Below are positions 34,588 to 44,080 of a stretch of DNA of 64,000 bases, one piece after another. This stretch comes from Streptomyces xylophagus (GTDB lineage Bacteria; Actinomycetota; Actinomycetes; Streptomycetales; Streptomycetaceae). Positions within the stretch are counted from its first letter, which is position 1. Each line of letters begins with the position of its first letter. The notes under the pieces were generated by a model. That model was not told where the DNA came from. It made no database searches and saw nothing but the letters and a program-made list of their open reading frames with translations. A program made the position numbers and the translations under genes. The stretch lies in contig NZ_JNWO01000015.1 of assembly GCF_000716435.1 (NCBI RefSeq), positions 434,001 through 498,000 of the forward strand, written 5' to 3'.

Positions 34588-36034
34588 GCCGTACATCGAG
34601 CACCGGGATGTCGACATGGCCGTCGGCGTCGGTGTGCCAGCGCCAGTGCGCGCCGTTCGCCTCGCCGTAGACCAGGCCGGTCCAGCCGGCGCCGCCCGGG
34701 CCGCACAGGGCGGCCAGTTCGGCGGCCTCCCGCGCGCCCGGAGTTCCGGCCACCACGACCAGTCCCCGCACCGTCCGACGCGACGCGCCGGCCCGCACCG
34801 TCCCCCGCCCCGCGACGGGCGCCACCGGAGCGGGGGCGTCGACCCGGGGAAGCTCCCGCAGCTCCGTCGGCACGGTGAGCGGCAGGGCGCTGTCCGCCCC
34901 GCGCAGCACGGTCACCGGAGTGTCCGGCCGGGTGCGCGCGATCTCCGCCAGCAGGTTCTGTACGACGTCCCGGGCCACGGCCTGGTCACCGCTCACGGTG
35001 AGGACGCCGTCCAGCCGGCTGAGATCCACGAACACGGGCTCGCCGTCGGCGTCCGTGCCCGCCCGGACCAGGCAGGCCGCGGCGATCGAGTCCTGTGCGG
35101 ACTGCGAGGCCGGGCCGCTGTCGTTGCCGGGGGTCAGCCAGCCGGCGGCGGCCGCGGCGGGGCGGCGCCAGCGGGTGCTGTCGATGTTCGTCCACGGCGC
35201 GTCGACCGTGTCGGAGGCCGTCAGCCACACCGTCACACCGGAGCCGTCGACGCGCAGGGCGTGCACCGGCCGTTCGGGCTGCTGCCTGCCGGGCCCGAAC
35301 TCGCCGAGGGCGCCGTAGGCGCGGCGTACCGACTCCGCGTCGGTCGCGAACCGGCGGCCTGTCGCCCGGCGCAGCGCCAGTCGACGGCTGCGCCGCATCG
35401 GCTCGCCCAGCCTCCACACGGCACGCCGTACGGCGCCGTACGCGGTGCGCACCTTCCGCCTGCCCACGATGCCCGCGGTGATCAGGGCGAGCAGGATCGC
35501 GCCGAGCACCGCGACGGCGGCGGCCAGCGGGAACGTGAACGCCGCGGACTGCCCGGTGCTCGGCGCGGCCGACTGCTGTCCCGAACTCGGGGCGGCGGAG
35601 GCGGAGTTCTGGCTCCCGGTGTCCCGGGCCAGCTGGACGTCGGGCCCCGAGGCGTCCTGCGGCAGCCGCAGGATCCAGCCGGGGTGCAACTGGTCGTCCG
35701 CGCTGTTCAGCGCCCCGCCGTCCTTCTGCGCCTGACCGCGGTTGACCGCGAGGATCTCGCCGGCCCGCGAGGCGTCGCCCAGGGTGGACGTGGCGATCGA
35801 CTGCAGGGTGGCGAGCTGCCCGCCCGTCTGCGCCGGGTCCGGGACCACGAACACCTTGATCAGGTCGTCGGCAGCGGGTGCCGCGCTCGCGGCGGCGGCA
35901 CCGCCGAGCGCCATGAGACACGCCGCCAGCAGTGCCGCCAGGGTGTGCAGGAGCGTCCGTGGCAGGCGGTGCGCCCTGTCGGTCGCCGGCCTGTGCTCGG
36001 GCCTCGTGCCCGTGCCGTTGCTCATCGTGTCCAC
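34571..36034 (-). CDS. LysM-like membrane protein of the type VII locus
   Basis: 487 residues. A long signal segment (LLHTLAALLAACLMALGGAAAASA) is followed by a LysM-like module (LQSIATSTLGDASRAGEILAVN ... HPGWILRLP), a Ser/Gln linker, a membrane helix (FPLAAAVAVLGAILLALITAG) and a cytoplasmic domain of about 290 residues (GDQAVARDVVQNLLAEIART). It may anchor the secretion machine to the wall or take the role of missing Ecc components; this is inference from position. Its GTG has GAGGG upstream and a GAAC-N18-CGTG promoter 33-58 bp before it. Confidence 0.75.
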   Translation of the reverse strand: MDTMSNGTGTRPEHRPATDRAHRLPRTLLHTLAALLAACLMALGGAAAASAAPAADDLIKVFVVPDPAQTGGQLATLQSIATSTLGDASRAGEILAVNRGQAQKDGGALNSADDQLHPGWILRLPQDASGPDVQLARDTGSQNSASAAPSSGQQSAAPSTGQSAAFTFPLAAAVAVLGAILLALITAGIVGRRKVRTAYGAVRRAVWRLGEPMRRSRRLALRRATGRRFATDAESVRRAYGALGEFGPGRQQPERPVHALRVDGSGVTVWLTASDTVDAPWTNIDSTRWRRPAAAAAGWLTPGNDSGPASQSAQDSIAAACLVRAGTDADGEPVFVDLSRLDGVLTVSGDQAVARDVVQNLLAEIARTRPDTPVTVLRGADSALPLTVPTELRELPRVDAPAPVAPVAGRGTVRAGASRRTVRGLVVVAGTPGAREAAELAALCGPGGAGWTGLVYGEANGAHWRWHTDADGHVDIPVLDVRLTVPA

Positions 36035-36066
36035 CCATGCCCTCCGAGGTTCCGTTGCACCGACTA

Positions 36067-36092
36067 CACGGAGCGGCCCGGGGAGAACGTTC
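36067..36092 (-). promoter_or_regulatory. ECF-type promoter of the LysM-like gene
   Basis: Read on the minus strand: GAAC (36092-36089), 18 bp, CGTG (36070-36067). The predicted transcript begins near 36060 and gives a leader of about 26 nt. One of four copies with identical spacing. Confidence 0.7.
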
Positions 36093-36121
36093 GATGTGAA
36101 GTCGCCGGAAGCTTTTTGGAC

Positions 36122-36204
36122 TTGGCGAGAGCGCGCGACGCCAACACGCTCGAACCTTTCGGAAGTTGGCGAGCACGCGCGACGCGAACTCGCTTGAACC
36201 TTTC
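36122..36204 (+). repeat. 39-bp imperfect direct repeat containing the -35 box
   Basis: Two copies, 36122-36160 and 36166-36204, match at 34 of 39 positions and are 5 bp apart. Each starts with TTGGCGAG and ends with GAACCTTTC. Only the second copy has CGTG at the correct distance; the first has CACG there, so it looks like a duplicated -35 region without a working -10. Confidence 0.8.
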
Positions 36205-36221
36205 ACGACACCGACCCCGTG
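36196..36221 (+). promoter_or_regulatory. ECF-type promoter of the WXG-type substrate operon
   Basis: GAAC (36196-36199), 18 bp, CGTG (36218-36221), 45 bp before the ATG at 36266. It would drive the large substrate, WXG100 and EccC genes. Confidence 0.7.
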
Positions 36222-36265
36222 TACCTGGCGACCACACGTCACAGGCAGCGCACCGGGGGATCGCA

Positions 36266-38089
36266 ATGGCACGTCGGCACTCCAGGCCCGAGGACTTCCA
36301 GCTCGTCGGCATGGACTCGGACCCGACACCCGGCGACCCCGACCTGATCCAGGGCGTGATGAAGCGCTACCGCGACATCGGCGACGCCGCGGAGAAGGCG
36401 CTGAACGTCCTGAAGAAGGACGGCACGATCTCGCAGGGCCGCGGTTCGGCGATGGACGCGCTGAAGAACAAGATCGGCGACGATCTCCCGGACAAGCTGA
36501 GCAAGACCGTGACGTCCTACCACGACGCCGCCCAGGCCTACAGCGACTACATGCCGCGGCTGCGCGAGGCCCAGGACACCTTCGATCGGGCCGTGGACCA
36601 GGCGCAGTCCGCCGCACCGCAGGCGAACCAGACGCCCAAGGAACTCGGCGCGAATCCGACCGACGCGGAGAAGTCGGCGGCGCGCAGCACCCAGGACGCC
36701 ATCGACGCCGGCAAGGCCCAACTGGGCGCGGCCAGAAGCCTGGCCGAACAGGCCAGAACGCTGCGGGAGAGTGCGCAGCGACAGTGTGCCGACGTGCTGG
36801 ACCGGGCCGCGCAGGAGGCGATTCCGGAGCGGAACATCTTCCAGAAGATCGCCGACTTCTTCAAGGACTTCCCGTTCGTCCAGATCCTGCTCGCCGCCCT
36901 CGTCGCCGTCGTGGCCGTGTTCTTCCCGGTCGTCGGCGCGCTGCTCGGCGGGGCGCTGTTCGTGTTCAACCAAGTCGTCGCCAGCCAGACCGGGGGTATC
37001 AAAGCCGGCGACTTCATCCTCGGTCTGATCGGGATCGTCCCCGGCGGCGCCCTGCTGAAGCTGGGCGGCAAGGCCGTCCAGGCGATCGCCCCGGCCGCCG
37101 TGGCCGCCGTGAAGAGCTCCGGGTTCATCACCAAGACCGCCGGGACGATCACCAAGGTCGGTGAGTCCCTCACCAACAGCAAGATCGTCAGCGGTGTCCT
37201 CGCCAACCCGATCGGCAAGGTCGCCACGGAGGTCACCGGCAAGTTCCTGACCAACTCGGCGCTGGAAGCGGCCGGGAAGGCGGCCAACGGCGACCAGATC
37301 ACCGCCGCGGGCGTGTTCGCCGGAGCCGCCGCCGGTGCCGTGGCCGGCGTCGCCTTCAAGGGCGGCATCGGCGCGATCGGCAAGCGGCGCGGGAACCCCG
37401 TCGTGGAGGAGGGCAAGGGCGGCCGGTTCGGCGATACTTCAGAACCCGCCGCCGCGGACACCGTGGGCAAGCGGGCGTCCGACCAGCTCGGCAACTTCGT
37501 CGAGGAAGGCGCGACCCTCGGCACGAAGATCGGAGTCGGCGTCGCCCAGGGCGGCGACCTCAACGAGGTGGCGGCCGGTGAGATCGCCAACTCCGCGTCG
37601 AAGCTGGCCGTCGGACCGGTCGGCACGGCGGGCCTCGGCCGCGCGGTCGACAGCCTCACCGACAAGATCCCGATCAAGGGCCAGGTCAGGCCGGCACCCG
37701 CGGTGCCGAACGCGCCCGCACCCCCGCCTCCGCCGCCGGCACCCGTCGTACCCCCGAGGCCTCCGGTCGCGGTCGAGCCCGCGAATGTGCCGCTGCCGGA
37801 TTCACCGACCCGCCCGGTGCCCCCGCCGCTGGCGCCGACGCGTCCGGCACCGGTGGACCCCGCGAATGTCCCGTTGCCGGACTCGCCCACCCGCCCGGCA
37901 CCGGCGACCCCGGTGGACCCCGCCAACGTGCCGCTGCCGCCCTCGCCCACCACCACGGGACGGCCCGCCGTCCCGCCGATCAACACCTCCGACGCGCAGG
38001 CGAACGGCGATACCGGCTCCGCGTCACCGTCGTCCGACGGCTTCGTCACCGCACCGACGAGCCCCACGGACACCGGCAACGGCAGCTAG
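36266..38089 (+). CDS. Large WXG-type type VII substrate with membrane segment and proline-rich tail
   Basis: 607 residues. Residues 1-190 are helical and charged (MKRYRDIGDAAEKALNVLKK, DAAQAYSDYMPRLREAQDTF), like the LXG/WXG-type N-terminal domains of secreted substrates. A long hydrophobic stretch lies at about 204-236 (LLAALVAVVAVFFPVVGALL), followed by a Gly/Ala-rich region resembling the glycine-zipper part of polymorphic toxins (AGAAAGAVAGVAF). The last ~135 residues are proline-rich, with three copies of a PANVPLP(D/P)SPT unit. No C-terminal toxin domain is visible and no immunity gene follows. GGGGGA lies 5 nt before the ATG. Confidence 0.75.
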   Translation: MARRHSRPEDFQLVGMDSDPTPGDPDLIQGVMKRYRDIGDAAEKALNVLKKDGTISQGRGSAMDALKNKIGDDLPDKLSKTVTSYHDAAQAYSDYMPRLREAQDTFDRAVDQAQSAAPQANQTPKELGANPTDAEKSAARSTQDAIDAGKAQLGAARSLAEQARTLRESAQRQCADVLDRAAQEAIPERNIFQKIADFFKDFPFVQILLAALVAVVAVFFPVVGALLGGALFVFNQVVASQTGGIKAGDFILGLIGIVPGGALLKLGGKAVQAIAPAAVAAVKSSGFITKTAGTITKVGESLTNSKIVSGVLANPIGKVATEVTGKFLTNSALEAAGKAANGDQITAAGVFAGAAAGAVAGVAFKGGIGAIGKRRGNPVVEEGKGGRFGDTSEPAAADTVGKRASDQLGNFVEEGATLGTKIGVGVAQGGDLNEVAAGEIANSASKLAVGPVGTAGLGRAVDSLTDKIPIKGQVRPAPAVPNAPAPPPPPPAPVVPPRPPVAVEPANVPLPDSPTRPVPPPLAPTRPAPVDPANVPLPDSPTRPAPATPVDPANVPLPPSPTTTGRPAVPPINTSDAQANGDTGSASPSSDGFVTAPTSPTDTGNGS

Positions 38090-38161
38090 CTGTTCGCACA
38101 CCCAGACCTCCATCCCCGAAGGGATGGACCGCACCACCAACAACCAGCAAGGAGTACTCCC

Positions 38162-38455
38162 ATGCCCAACTACGCCGTCAACTCGGACACCACCGCGTCC
38201 ACTTCGCAGGCGCTCCTCAACGACTTCTCCCAGCTCCAGGACAAGCTCAACGAGGTCAAGGGCAAGATCTCCACCCTGCTCGCCGACGGCTACAGCACGC
38301 CGGCCGCCCAGCAGAAGTTCTCGCCGTTCTTCGACGAGTTCGCCAAGGGCTTCGACCAGGTCAACCAGGGTCTGCAGGGCATCGGCCAGTACGTGAAGGC
38401 GGTCGGCGAGGCCTTCGACCAGACCGACAACCAGCTCGGCTCCAACCTCGGCTGA
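38162..38455 (+). CDS. WXG100-family (EsxA-like) protein
   Basis: 97 residues, the family length. Two amphipathic helices (SQALLNDFSQLQDKLNEVKG and FDEFAKGFDQVNQGLQGIGQ) flank a turn at LLADGYSTPAA, where the usual W-x-G has become D-G. Such proteins dimerise and are exported by EccC-type ATPases. A perfect AAGGAGT site precedes the ATG. It lies 72 bp after the large substrate gene and 66 bp before the ATPase gene. Confidence 0.88.
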   Translation: MPNYAVNSDTTASTSQALLNDFSQLQDKLNEVKGKISTLLADGYSTPAAQQKFSPFFDEFAKGFDQVNQGLQGIGQYVKAVGEAFDQTDNQLGSNLG

Positions 38456-38521
38456 TCCACCGGCCCGGCCCGTCGCCACGGCGGGCGGTGCTGTACCTCC
38501 ACACCAGAAGGATGATGAGCA

Positions 38522-41500
38522 GTGCGATTGACCGTCAGCGTTCGTGATCCGCAGGTCGAGGGGGTGTCCACCACCGTCGCCGTGGAAACCGAACCCTCCG
38601 CGCAGGCGGGCCGGTTGGCAGCCGAGCTGGCACGCGCCGTCGGGTATGCGGGGGTGGCGGCGGGGGAGCCGCCCCTCTACATCGGCCCGACGCCCGTCGA
38701 ACCGCACACCACCCTTCAGGCGGCCGGTGTGCGGGACGGCATGGACCTCGGACTCGGCGCTCCCGTGCCCCGGGAGCCCGAGCCCGAGGGCCGCACCGAG
38801 GTCCGCGTGGTCTCGGGACCGGGCGCCGGAACCGTCTTCCGGCTCGTCCCGGGCGACTACGACATCGGCAGCGGCCCGGTGTGCCGCGTCCGCCTCGCCG
38901 AGGGCACGCCGGCCCTCGCGGCCCGGGTCCGGGTCCGGCTCGACGGCAGCGCCCAACTCCTCCTCACCGACGGGGCGTTGCTCGACGGCAAGCCCGCACC
39001 GGCGCCGTCCCCGTGGCGGGAGGGCAGCCAACTGGCCGTCGGCGACATCCTGTTGGAGCTGACCTCGCAGCAGACGGCCCGCGCTCCGCTGACCCCGGCG
39101 CAGGACGGTCTCGGCCTGGAGTTCAACCGGCCGCCGAGGTTCCTGCCGCCCGCCGCGGGCGCCAAGTTCCGGCTGCCGACCCCGCCGGTCAAGCCCGACA
39201 AGCGGCCCATCCCGCTGCTGCCGATCCTGCTGGTGCCCGCGGCCAGCGCCGTGGTCGCCATCTTCGTCACGCACCGCTGGTCCTTCGTCTTCATCGCGCT
39301 GCTCTCCCCGATCGCCGCCCTCATCACCCAGTTCGGCGGCCGCAAGCAGGCGATGCTCAAGTACCTCGAGAAGAAAGAGGAGTACGAGCAGACGCTGGCC
39401 CGGCTCCGCGCCGACATCGACGCCGCCGTCCTCGGGGAACAGCACAACCTTCGCCTCTCCCTGCCCGATCCGGCCACCCTGCTCCAGATGGCGGTCCAGC
39501 CCTCGGAGCGGCTGTGGGAACGCCGGTGGCAGGACCCCGACTTCCTCTCCGTACGCGTCGGCACCGCCGATCTGCCCTCGTCCATCAGCGTCGACGACCC
39601 GGACCAGGACGAGCACCGGCGCTCCACCGTGCCGACGCTGAACCAGGTGCCCGTCAACGTGGCGCTGCGCAGGGCCGGAGTCGCGGGTGTCGCCGGACCG
39701 GGCGCGACCCGGCTGGCCGGCTGGCTGGCCGCCCAGGCCGCCGCCCTGCACAGCCCCACCGACCTGCGCCTCGTCGTCCTCGCCGGACCGGACGGTGAAC
39801 GCGACTGGTCCTGGATCCGCTGGCTGCCCCACACCCAGGCGCAGGGCGAGGACGCCTACGCCCTGATCGGCTCCACCGCCGAGTCCCTGGCCCGGCGCAT
39901 CGGCGAACTCGGCCAGCTCGTGGCCTCCCGTGTCGCGGCCGGATCCGACCTCATCCGGGGTGGAGCGAACGGCTACCCCGACATCCTCGTCGTCCTCGAA
40001 CAGGCGCGCCGCGCACGCTCGTTGCCCGGCGTGATCGCCCTGCTGCGCGACGGCCCCTCCGTGGGCGTCCACACCATCTGTATCGACCGCGAGGAGCGAC
40101 TCCTCCCCGAGGAGTGCGGCGCCGTCGTCGTCACCGAGGCGGGCGCCTCCACCTCCCGGGTGCGCACCGGCTCCGGCGCCGCGCTGGAGAACGTCCGCAG
40201 CGACTCGCCCGAGTCCGACTGGTACGAGCACTTCGCCCGCGCCCTGGCCCCCCTGCGCGGCGTCGGCGACAGCGACGAGAGCGCACTCCCGGGCGCCGTA
40301 CGCCTGTTGGACCTGCTGAAGGTCGAACCGCCCACCGCCGAGGCCGTGGTGGCCGGCTGGTCGCTCGGCGGCCGTAGCACCCGGGCCGTCCTCGGGATCG
40401 GCTACGACGGTGAGTTCGCCGTCGACCTGGTGCGCGACGGCCCGCACGCGCTGATCGCCGGTACCACCGGGTCCGGCAAGTCCGAGCTGCTGCAGACCCT
40501 GGTCGCCACCCTCGCGGTGGTCAACCGGCCCGACGAGATGACCTTCGTGCTCGTCGACTACAAGGGCGGCAGCGCCTTCGCCGAATGCGCCGACCTGCCG
40601 CACACCGTCGGCCTGGTTACCGACCTCGACACCCGGCTCGTGGAACGGGCGTTGGTCTCCCTCGGTGCCGAACTGCGGCGCAGGGAGACCCAGTTGGCGC
40701 AGGCGGGCGCCAAGGACATCGAGGACTACCTCGACAAGCGCTCGCGCGGCGGCAACGTACTGCCTCCGCTGCCCCGACTCCTCCTGGTCGTCGACGAGTT
40801 CGCGTCCATGGTGCGCGAACTGCCCGACTTCATCTCGGGGTTGGTCAACATCGCCCAGCGCGGCCGGTCCCTCGGCATCCACATGGTGCTCGCCACCCAG
40901 CGCCCCGGCGGCGCGGTCACCCCGGACATCCGCGCCAACACCAACCTGCGCATCGCGCTGCGCACCACCGACACCTCCGAGAGCCGGGACATCATCGACG
41001 CGCCCGACTCCGGTGAGATCTCGCCGACCAACCCCGGCCGCGCCTACGCCCGGCTCGGCCCGTCGGCCCTGCTGCCCTTCCAGTCCGGCCGCGTGGGTGG
41101 TCGTAGGCCCGGTGGTCAGCCCGCCGAGGGAACCGAAGTGATCGTCCGCGCCGAGCCGGTGACCTGGCAGAACCTCGGCGGCCCGCTGCCGAGCGCCCGC
41201 TCCCGCGGTGGCTCCTCGGCGGCGCAGACCGAGGCCGTCACCGACCTCGCCGTGCTCACCGGAGCCATCGCCCAGGCGGCCCGGCTCGCGGACGTACCGC
41301 GCCAGCCGAGCCCCTGGCTGCCGCCCCTGCCCGCCCTGCTCCCCTGGACGGCACCGCCCTCGCCCAAGCCCACCGCCGAACGCGAGGCGGCCCTGCCCGC
41401 CGTCGAGTACGGCATGGTCGACCTGCCCGCACAGCAGACCCGTACCGCGCTGGTCCTCGACCTCGACCGGGCCGGCCATCTGCACATCGTCGGCTCGCCC

Positions 41501-42913
41501 CGCAGCGGCCGCTCCCAGACCCTGCGCACCCTGGCCGCCGCTCTCAGCCAGGCCCACGGCGCCGACGACGTCCACCTGTACGGCATCGACTGCGGCAACG
41601 GCGCGCTCAACGCCCTGACCGCGCTGCCGCACTGCGGCGCGGTCGTCGACCGCAACCAGATCGAGCGGTTGGGCCGGCTGCTGGACCGGCTGGGTGCCGA
41701 ACTCACCGTGCGGCAGAGCGTGTTGGGCGCGCGTGGCACGGCCGACCTGTCCGAACTGCGCGGGAGCCAGTCCCCCGAGGAGCGGCTCGCCCACATCGTG
41801 CTGATGGTCGACCGGTTCGAGGTCTTCGAGCGCGAGTTCGCCTCGTACGACAACGGCAGCTACATGGAACGCATGATCCGCCTGCTGCGCGACGGAGCGG
41901 GCGTCGGTATCCACGTCGTCCTGGCCGGCGACCGGGTGCTCGGCAGCAGCCGGTTCTCCGGCACCACCGAGGACAAGATCGTCCTCAGGCTCAACGACCG
42001 CCAGGACTACTCCAGCGTCGGCATCCCCACCAAGTCCGCGCCGACCGACCCGGCGCCCGGGCGCGGCATCCGCACCCAGGACCTGAGCGAGGTGCAACTC
42101 GCGGTGCTGGGCGAGGACTTGTCCGGCACCGCCCAGGCCGACATCCTGCTGGCCCTGGGCCGGGAACTGACCGAGCGCGAGTCCTCGGTCCCCGCCGATC
42201 GTCGCCCGATCCGCCTCGACGTGCTTCCCGACCGGGTCACGTACGAGGAGGCCATCGCCCTGCACACCCAGGCCGGGCCGATGCGCCCGCTGGTGGCCGT
42301 GGGCGGTGACGTCCTCACCTCGCTCGGCCCCGACCTGACGGACGTACCGACCTTCGTCATCGCGGGACCGCCGCGCACCGGACGCAGCACCGCCCTGCTC
42401 GGCGCGGCGGAATCACTGCTCGCGGCGGGCGCCGGCCTCATCGTGCTGGCGCCCCGGCGCTCGCCGCTGCGGCAACTGCTGGGACGGCCCGGTGTGGCCG
42501 CGCTCATCACCGACGCCGAGGTGACGGTCGACGAGTTCCGGCAGACCCTGGGCAGCGTGCCCGAGGAGTACGGCGTGATCGTCGTGGACGACGCCGAACT
42601 GTTCATGGGCGCCGAGATCGACTCCGACCTCGCGCTGCTCGCACGCGGCGGCGCGGGCACCGGCTGGGGCGTCCTCGCCGCCGGCAACGCGGAGTCACTG
42701 GCACTGAGCCTGGCCGGCTGGATGGGCCAGGTGAAGCGCAACCGCACCGGCATGCTGCTCTCCCCGCAGGGCCTGAGCGACGGCGAGGTCATCGGCGTGA
42801 AGCTGACCCGGGGCGTCGTCGGCCAGGCCCCGCAACCGGGCCGGGGCCTGCTGCACCTGGGCGACGGCACGCTGCGCGCGGTCCAGGTACCGCTGCTCGA
42901 AGCGGAACTCTAA
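38522..42913 (+). CDS. eccC: EccC/EssC-type FtsK/SpoIIIE ATPase with FHA domain
   Basis: 1463 residues. Residues 1-85 form a ubiquitin-like fold (LYIGPTPVEPHTTLQAAGVR), 92-180 an FHA-like domain (VRVVSGPGAGTVFRLVPGDY), and two membrane helices lie at about 231-272. Three P-loop domains follow: GTTGSGKS at 647-654 with Walker B LLLVVDEF, then GSPRSGRS at 991-998 and GPPRTGRS at 1282-1289. The second and third have Arg in place of the Walker lysine, so only the first is likely to hydrolyse ATP. The FHA and domain order resemble EssC of Firmicutes more than mycobacterial EccCa/EccCb. The GTG start has AAGGA about 10 nt upstream. Confidence 0.93.
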   Translation: MRLTVSVRDPQVEGVSTTVAVETEPSAQAGRLAAELARAVGYAGVAAGEPPLYIGPTPVEPHTTLQAAGVRDGMDLGLGAPVPREPEPEGRTEVRVVSGPGAGTVFRLVPGDYDIGSGPVCRVRLAEGTPALAARVRVRLDGSAQLLLTDGALLDGKPAPAPSPWREGSQLAVGDILLELTSQQTARAPLTPAQDGLGLEFNRPPRFLPPAAGAKFRLPTPPVKPDKRPIPLLPILLVPAASAVVAIFVTHRWSFVFIALLSPIAALITQFGGRKQAMLKYLEKKEEYEQTLARLRADIDAAVLGEQHNLRLSLPDPATLLQMAVQPSERLWERRWQDPDFLSVRVGTADLPSSISVDDPDQDEHRRSTVPTLNQVPVNVALRRAGVAGVAGPGATRLAGWLAAQAAALHSPTDLRLVVLAGPDGERDWSWIRWLPHTQAQGEDAYALIGSTAESLARRIGELGQLVASRVAAGSDLIRGGANGYPDILVVLEQARRARSLPGVIALLRDGPSVGVHTICIDREERLLPEECGAVVVTEAGASTSRVRTGSGAALENVRSDSPESDWYEHFARALAPLRGVGDSDESALPGAVRLLDLLKVEPPTAEAVVAGWSLGGRSTRAVLGIGYDGEFAVDLVRDGPHALIAGTTGSGKSELLQTLVATLAVVNRPDEMTFVLVDYKGGSAFAECADLPHTVGLVTDLDTRLVERALVSLGAELRRRETQLAQAGAKDIEDYLDKRSRGGNVLPPLPRLLLVVDEFASMVRELPDFISGLVNIAQRGRSLGIHMVLATQRPGGAVTPDIRANTNLRIALRTTDTSESRDIIDAPDSGEISPTNPGRAYARLGPSALLPFQSGRVGGRRPGGQPAEGTEVIVRAEPVTWQNLGGPLPSARSRGGSSAAQTEAVTDLAVLTGAIAQAARLADVPRQPSPWLPPLPALLPWTAPPSPKPTAEREAALPAVEYGMVDLPAQQTRTALVLDLDRAGHLHIVGSPRSGRSQTLRTLAAALSQAHGADDVHLYGIDCGNGALNALTALPHCGAVVDRNQIERLGRLLDRLGAELTVRQSVLGARGTADLSELRGSQSPEERLAHIVLMVDRFEVFEREFASYDNGSYMERMIRLLRDGAGVGIHVVLAGDRVLGSSRFSGTTEDKIVLRLNDRQDYSSVGIPTKSAPTDPAPGRGIRTQDLSEVQLAVLGEDLSGTAQADILLALGRELTERESSVPADRRPIRLDVLPDRVTYEEAIALHTQAGPMRPLVAVGGDVLTSLGPDLTDVPTFVIAGPPRTGRSTALLGAAESLLAAGAGLIVLAPRRSPLRQLLGRPGVAALITDAEVTVDEFRQTLGSVPEEYGVIVVDDAELFMGAEIDSDLALLARGGAGTGWGVLAAGNAESLALSLAGWMGQVKRNRTGMLLSPQGLSDGEVIGVKLTRGVVGQAPQPGRGLLHLGDGTLRAVQVPLLEAEL

Positions 42914-42918
42914 AAGCG

Positions 42919-42957
42919 GGAGGTGCACCCCCAAGTCCCCCCTTGGAGTGCACCTCC
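42919..42957 (+). terminator. Terminator after eccC
   Basis: GGAGGTGCAC (42919-42928) pairs with GTGCACCTCC (42948-42957), with an inner CCAAG/CTTGG stem, starting 6 nt after the eccC stop. Confidence 0.85.
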
Positions 42958-42996
42958 TTCCCGCCCGCAGCCCAGGACCTGCACGGCGGGACAGCG

Positions 42997-43031
42997 AAGG
43001 GCGGCCGGACCCAAAAGGTCCGGCCGCCCTT
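42997..43031. terminator. 15-bp perfect hairpin, bidirectional terminator
   Basis: AAGGGCGGCCGGACC and GGTCCGGCCGCCCTT pair perfectly around the loop CAAAA. It stands between the convergent eccC and 43055 genes and can end transcription from both sides. Confidence 0.9.
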
Positions 43032-43054
43032 CTGCGTGGCGTACGACGTGGGGC

Positions 43055-43711
43055 TCAGGCGGCGACGCCCTCGCTCCCCGCGGCCTCGGCGCCGTCCGGG
43101 GAGACCTGGACACCGTCGTCCGTCACGAAGCGGAAGGTGCAGGTGATGGCGTCGAAAAGGTCGTACACCTCGTTCTTCAGCGGCAGGTTGGGACTCGCGA
43201 GGGTCACCACGAGGAAGTCCTCCGTGCTGCCCGGCACCGGCATCATGGTGTGCATCGTCAGCAGCTTGACGTCGATGTCCCCGGTCAGCCGGGTCACCTC
43301 GGTGCCGGTGACGCGGGCCACCGTGCCCACATGGGGGACCTTCGCCGACGTGATGACCCGGTCCTTGGGCGCCACTCCGCTCGCCGAGGAGACACCGAGC
43401 CGCGCGGACAGCACGGGGAGGGTGAGCTCCTCACCCGTGGGCGTGCTGACGGCGAAGACCATGCCGTACGCCATGAAGAGGCCCTCGGTGTACATCGTCG
43501 CCGTGCCCGAGGCCAGCAGCGCACCGTAGCGGCGGGCCGCCCGCGTCACCTCCCGGCCCTGCCGGAACATGTCGTTGATCCGGGCCTTCTCGCGGGGGTC
43601 GTCGGTCGAGGCCAGGGCCTGCGCGCGGGTCCTGGCCAGCTCCTCGCCGCTCAGGTCGACCTGCTCCCAGGAGTCCGGGATGTCCAGCAGAAAACGCTGT
43701 GCGGTGCTCAC
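43055..43711 (-). CDS. Type VII locus protein, unknown function
   Basis: 218 residues. It begins with AQRFLLDIPDSWEQVDLSGE, and the middle contains a strand-rich region (LLTMHTMMPVPGSTEDFLVV, FDAITCTFRFVTDDG). It has no signal peptide or membrane segment. Position next to a WXG100-like gene suggests an export chaperone or immunity-type role, but I do not recognise the family. The GTG overlaps the stop of the preceding WXG100-like gene (GTGA). Confidence 0.7.
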   Translation of the reverse strand: MSTAQRFLLDIPDSWEQVDLSGEELARTRAQALASTDDPREKARINDMFRQGREVTRAARRYGALLASGTATMYTEGLFMAYGMVFAVSTPTGEELTLPVLSARLGVSSASGVAPKDRVITSAKVPHVGTVARVTGTEVTRLTGDIDVKLLTMHTMMPVPGSTEDFLVVTLASPNLPLKNEVYDLFDAITCTFRFVTDDGVQVSPDGAEAAGSEGVAA

Positions 43712-44001
43712 TTGCCGCTCCCGCTGTCGAGGTTCGACACCGCGTCCAGGTCGGTCTTCTCGAAGGAGTCCAGGATGCTGCCGATGGCGTCCTTGATGCC
43801 CACCACCTGCTTCTGCAACTGGCCCTTGCCGTCGTCCCACTTGTTCTCGAAGTTCTGGGCGGAGCCGCGGGAGAGCTCGGGCCCGAACGCCGCGTCGAAG
43901 TCGAACGTGTTGTGTCCGATGTCGATGAAGTCGTGCACGAAACCCAACATGTCCTGGGCTTCTTTGAGTTCACTCCCGGGGATGTTGACGTCCGACGCCA
44001 C
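43708..44001 (-). CDS. WXG100-like small protein
   Basis: 97 residues. Helical throughout, with FENKWDDGKGQLQKQVVGIK holding a W-x-x-G turn between two helices, close to the WXG100 pattern. GGGAG precedes the GTG start. It is translationally coupled to the 218-residue gene and is driven by its own GAAC-N18-CGTG promoter about 80-105 bp upstream. It is probably a second export substrate that pairs with the downstream protein. Confidence 0.78.
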   Translation of the reverse strand: MASDVNIPGSELKEAQDMLGFVHDFIDIGHNTFDFDAAFGPELSRGSAQNFENKWDDGKGQLQKQVVGIKDAIGSILDSFEKTDLDAVSNLDSGSGK

Positions 44002-44080
44002 TGCGGGCTCCCGTTTCTGTGAGGTGGGGATTCGTCTCTGGTCCGTCTCAGGTCCGGCTCTGTTCCGTCTCTGTGGGGGA

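Noticed and set aside
38024..42265. A 1413-codon frame antisense to eccC
   Set aside because: Mirror of the strongly supported ATPase gene; low-complexity Gly/Val/Asp/Arg composition, no motifs, no ribosome site.
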